From: Clostridia bacterium
GTDB lineage: Bacteria; Bacillota_A; Clostridia; Peptostreptococcales; JAAYPU01
Assembly (NCBI GenBank): GCA_022360735.1
Contig: JAKSCF010000637.1
Coordinates: 1-16,518 of the forward strand
Reading direction: 5' to 3'
Length of the DNA stretch: 16,518 bases
The notes beneath the pieces were generated by a model. That model had not been told where the DNA came from and ran no database searches. It saw only the letters and a list, made by a program, of their open reading frames with translations. Made by a program: the position numbers and the translations under genes. This document shows positions 13,727-16,518 of the stretch, piece by piece (positions within the stretch are counted from its first letter, which is position 1; every line of letters begins with the position of its first letter).

Positions 13727-14767
13727 ATGTTTAAACGAATTATATCATTATTTATTATAATGATCTTGTTTTCGACATCTATCGCATTTGCCAATACAGA
13801 AAAACAAGAAGTCACCGTATATAATAAAGGTATACATATTAATGGAGAAAAAATTATCAATGCTCATTCTTTATATCCATATTTTGAATATAAAGATATT
13901 GTCTATTTTCCCCTTACCTATCAGAATAGCAAAATCTTAGGGTTTGAAGTCGTGTGGGATGAGGAATCCCAAAAATTATTGATTACAACCCAAGATTCGG
14001 AACAAAAAAATTATGATGAACAGTGGATTAAACAAGACTGGAACAAGATAGCAGCAGAAAAATCAGATGTAAAACTGTTCATCAACGATAAAGAATATTT
14101 ATCCGATGATTACCCCATTATGGAGTACGAATACATCACTTATGTTCCGCTGACCCACAAAGTAATAGCAGATTATTTGAAATGGGATTTTTTCTTCAAT
14201 TTGTACACAGGTATCTATATATCCACAGATGAAGCCCTAAGTGCAGCAAGCATGTTTGATGAAGTATCTTTTAATTACTATAAAGCTTTGGCAGATCATG
14301 CAATGACACTCAATAAAAAATTAACGGAAGCAGATGCTATGCGTATTATCATGCTTATCAAAGAAAAATGCCAGTTATATGATATGGATGAACTGCTAAT
14401 ATATGCAACCGTATGGCAAGAAAGCAATTTTGATCCCAATACATATTACAAAGGTGCTATAGGCCTTATGCAGATTATGAAAAGCACAGGCGCAAATGCA
14501 GGACTGACAGCTAAGATGCTGTATGATCCTGAAATCAATGTGGATTTTGGGGTAAGATACCTAAAAGATAAGATGGATCGTTATGATCAACAAGTAGTGT
14601 TAGCCTTATCCGCTTACAATCAAGGCATTACACGTGTAGACAAAGGCATTTATAATATTAAATATCACGATGGTGTGATGAGCAAAAAGGCGAAAATAGA
14701 AGCCTATTTGAAAGAACAAGGCATTACCGTTACAACAGATTCCAGTGAAGAAAACACGATCAATTAA
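13727..14767 (+). CDS. Secreted lytic transglycosylase (SLT fold) with N-terminal copper-amine-oxidase-like region
   Basis: 346 aa. The signal peptide covers about 1-23 (MFKRIISLFIIMILFSTSIAFA). Residues about 28-165 look like the copper amine oxidase N-terminal-like stalk module common in clostridial secreted proteins, in two parts: GIHINGEKI...VYFPLTY (35-64) and VKLFINDKEYL...ITYVPLTH (115-143). The C-terminal lysozyme-like SLT domain spans about 205-310, with catalytic glutamate E232 in VWQESNFDPN, GAIGLMQIM at 243-251 and SAYNQG at 295-300. Such enzymes cleave peptidoglycan between MurNAc and GlcNAc, leaving 1,6-anhydroMurNAc; the product is exported across the membrane. The gene is monocistronic, between its own promoter and terminator. 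The stalk presumably binds wall polymer or positions the enzyme (inference). Confidence 0.92.
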   Translation: MFKRIISLFIIMILFSTSIAFANTEKQEVTVYNKGIHINGEKIINAHSLYPYFEYKDIVYFPLTYQNSKILGFEVVWDEESQKLLITTQDSEQKNYDEQWIKQDWNKIAAEKSDVKLFINDKEYLSDDYPIMEYEYITYVPLTHKVIADYLKWDFFFNLYTGIYISTDEALSAASMFDEVSFNYYKALADHAMTLNKKLTEADAMRIIMLIKEKCQLYDMDELLIYATVWQESNFDPNTYYKGAIGLMQIMKSTGANAGLTAKMLYDPEINVDFGVRYLKDKMDRYDQQVVLALSAYNQGITRVDKGIYNIKYHDGVMSKKAKIEAYLKEQGITVTTDSSEENTIN

Positions 14768-14779
14768 CAAAAAAATGAG

Positions 14780-14826
14780 AAAGAATTTTGTGTTATACCG
14801 TATGTATAAACAAAATTCTTTTTTAA
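14780..14826 (+). terminator. Intrinsic terminator of the lytic transglycosylase gene
   Basis: AAAGAATTTTGT (14780-14791) pairs perfectly over 12 bp with ACAAAATTCTTT (14810-14821). The stem continues inward with TTATAC/GTATAA after one bulged G, leaving a 5-nt loop, and T residues follow. Confidence 0.85.
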
Positions 14827-14829
14827 TGT

Positions 14830-14857
14830 TTGCTATTATTCATAAAAATGCTATTAT
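14830..14857 (+). promoter_or_regulatory. Possible promoter of purL
   Basis: TTGCTA (14830-14835), 16-bp spacer, TATTAT (14852-14857). The leader to the ATG at 14918 is only about 55-60 nt, too short to hold a purine riboswitch aptamer with its expression platform. Confidence 0.45.
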
Positions 14858-14917
14858 ATAGATGTGTGTGATACTTCTATACTAAAGAATATAGGACTGC
14901 ATAATTGGAGGAAAAAA

Positions 14918-16518
14918 ATGAACAGAGTAAGAAGAATTTATGTGGAAAAAAAGAAAGGTTTCGACATTGAAGCCCAAAGGCTATACACAGATTTAATGCA
15001 AAGCATAAAACCGAAAGGGCTTAAAAAAGTTAGAATATTAAACCGTTATGATGTTGAAGGTATGGATGACCTAACCTATGAGAAAGCAAAGGGGACTATT
15101 TTTTCTGAACCTACGGTAGATCAAGTCTTTGATAGTAAAGTAGATTTATCTGAGTATAGTAGGTATTTTGCAGTGGAATATTTACCTGGACAATATGACC
15201 AGCGTGCAGACTCTGCTGCTCAGTGTATTCAGATATTAAGTCAAAAAGAAAAGCCTGTGGTAAAAGCTGCAAAGCTTATCGTGTTAGAAGGTGAGATATC
15301 CCATAAAGATTTTTCAGACATTAAAAGCTATTGTATTAATCCTGTAGATTCCCATGAAGCCATTCTTGAAATACCGGATAACTTGACGGTTGAAATGCCA
15401 ATTCCTCCTGATGTAAAAAATATAGACGGCTTTATAGCTATGAGTCTTTCAGAGTTAAAAGAACTGAGAGATGAATTGAAATTAGCCATGTCTTTTGAAG
15501 ACATAGAATTCGTGCAAAATTACTTCAAAAACGATGAAGGTCGTAATCCAACATTAACTGAACTTAAAGTTTTAGATACTTATTGGTCCGATCACTGTAG
15601 ACATACGACTTTTTTAACCGAGATTACAGATGTTGAACTGGATAATGGTGCATATACCAAAATAATGGAGGATGCGTACTCAGATTATTTAGATATACGA
15701 AATGAAATATATAAAGAAAAAAAGAAGCCGGTCTCTTTGATGGATATGGCAGTGGCCGGTATGAAATACCTAAAGCAAAAAGGTAAGCTGAAAGATTTAG
15801 ATGAATCAGAAGAAATCAATGCCTGCAGTATAAAAGTAAATGCAATTATTGATGGAAAAGAAGAAGAATGGCTGGTCATGTTTAAAAATGAGACCCATAA
15901 CCATCCTACTGAAATAGAGCCTTTTGGCGGAGCGGCTACTTGCTTAGGAGGTGCCATAAGGGATCCGCTTTCCGGCAGATCCTACGTCTATCAAGCCATG
16001 CGTGTAACGGGAAGCGGTGACCCAAGACAAAGTCTTGAAGATACTCTGCCTGGAAAGCTGCCACAAAAGAAAATTACAACAGAAGCAGCCCATGGATACA
16101 GCTCCTATGGCAATCAAATAGGATTGGCTACAGGCCAAGTTGCGGAAATTTATGATGAAGGGTTTGTGGCAAAGAGAATGGAGGTAGGTGCGGTCATTGC
16201 AGCTGCTCCCAAGAAAAATGTTATACGTAAAAGACCCGAAGAAGGAGATTGTATCATATTAGTAGGTGGAAGAACCGGCAGAGATGGCTGCGGAGGTGCT
16301 ACAGGCTCATCCAAAGAACATACGGAAGCGTCTATATTGGATTGCGGTGCTGAGGTTCAAAAAGGTAATCCGCCTACAGAAAGAAATATTCAAAGATTAT
16401 TTAGAAGAGAAGAAGCAGCCACCTTAATAAAAAGATGTAATGACTTTGGTGCAGGCGGTGTGTCAGTAGCGATTGGAGAATTATCAGACAGCTTAGAAGT
16501 AGACCTAGACTTAGTGCC
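14918..16518 (+). CDS. purL: Phosphoribosylformylglycinamidine synthase, N-terminal part (cut by window end)
   Basis: 533 complete codons are present and the frame stays open to the end of the window. The enzyme converts FGAR to FGAM with ATP and glutamine in purine biosynthesis. Visible motifs: TYWSDHCRHTTF (about 221-232); FKNETHNHPTEIEPFGGAAT (322-341), the glycine-rich ATP-site region; RDPLSGRSYVYQAMRVTGSGDPRQ just after it; and GGRTGRDGCGGATGSS (450-465). The roughly 200 residues ahead of the first synthase motif fit the long, single-chain PurL, with its N-terminal PurS-like domain, rather than the short Bacillus-type PurL that needs separate PurS and PurQ. Whether the C-terminal glutaminase domain is present cannot be seen here. 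The ATG at 14918 follows TTGGAGGA. Confidence 0.95.
   Translation, partial: MNRVRRIYVEKKKGFDIEAQRLYTDLMQSIKPKGLKKVRILNRYDVEGMDDLTYEKAKGTIFSEPTVDQVFDSKVDLSEYSRYFAVEYLPGQYDQRADSAAQCIQILSQKEKPVVKAAKLIVLEGEISHKDFSDIKSYCINPVDSHEAILEIPDNLTVEMPIPPDVKNIDGFIAMSLSELKELRDELKLAMSFEDIEFVQNYFKNDEGRNPTLTELKVLDTYWSDHCRHTTFLTEITDVELDNGAYTKIMEDAYSDYLDIRNEIYKEKKKPVSLMDMAVAGMKYLKQKGKLKDLDESEEINACSIKVNAIIDGKEEEWLVMFKNETHNHPTEIEPFGGAATCLGGAIRDPLSGRSYVYQAMRVTGSGDPRQSLEDTLPGKLPQKKITTEAAHGYSSYGNQIGLATGQVAEIYDEGFVAKRMEVGAVIAAAPKKNVIRKRPEEGDCIILVGGRTGRDGCGGATGSSKEHTEASILDCGAEVQKGNPPTERNIQRLFRREEAATLIKRCNDFGAGGVSVAIGELSDSLEVDLDLV

Noticed and set aside
14858..14917. Possible purine riboswitch in front of purL
   Set aside because: The leader from the predicted start site is about 60 nt and shows no aptamer-like paired stems or terminator; there is no room for a full riboswitch.

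Overview
This window looks like chromosomal DNA of an anaerobic, low-GC Gram-positive bacterium, most likely a member of the Clostridia. The evidence is AT-rich DNA with AGGAGG-type ribosome binding sites, a tungsten/molybdenum aldehyde:ferredoxin oxidoreductase, a small bacterial-type ferredoxin, an S-layer-homology (SLH) cell-surface protein and a long-form PurL. I cannot name the genus from sequence alone. No rRNA, tRNA, CRISPR array, prophage or transposase gene was seen.

Region 1 (1-8820) reads as an amine/aldehyde catabolic neighbourhood. In order it holds an aldehyde:ferredoxin oxidoreductase (AOR, 30-1919), a ThiS/MoaD-type sulfur carrier (2043-2243), two tandem class III aminotransferases of the putrescine aminotransferase type (2365-3723 and 4050-5408), a LuxR-type regulator on the minus strand (5467-6237), a divergent agmatinase-family ureohydrolase (6422-7423) and an NhaC-family membrane transporter (7441-8820). 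These genes suggest the route agmatine -> putrescine + urea -> 4-aminobutanal -> 4-aminobutyrate, with AOR doing the aldehyde oxidation and passing electrons to ferredoxin. The individual families are recognised; the assembled pathway is inference. The LuxR/ureohydrolase divergent promoter region carries two palindromes, one overlapping each predicted promoter.

Region 2 (8821-10157) holds alanine racemase. A perfect 15-bp inverted repeat lies between its predicted promoter and its ribosome binding site, and an intrinsic terminator follows the gene.

Region 3 (10158-14826) is cell-envelope related: a strong promoter and a large acidic SLH protein with its own terminator, then a 50-residue membrane protein and an atypical seven-cysteine ferredoxin, then a secreted lytic transglycosylase with its own terminator.

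Region 4 (14827-16518) holds the first 533 codons of purL (phosphoribosylformylglycinamidine synthase), which runs off the window.

Most transcription units are bounded by recognisable intrinsic terminators, so the map is largely of short units: aor-thiS-like, patA copy 1, patA copy 2, ureohydrolase-transporter, alr, SLH gene, small membrane protein-ferredoxin, lytic transglycosylase, purL.
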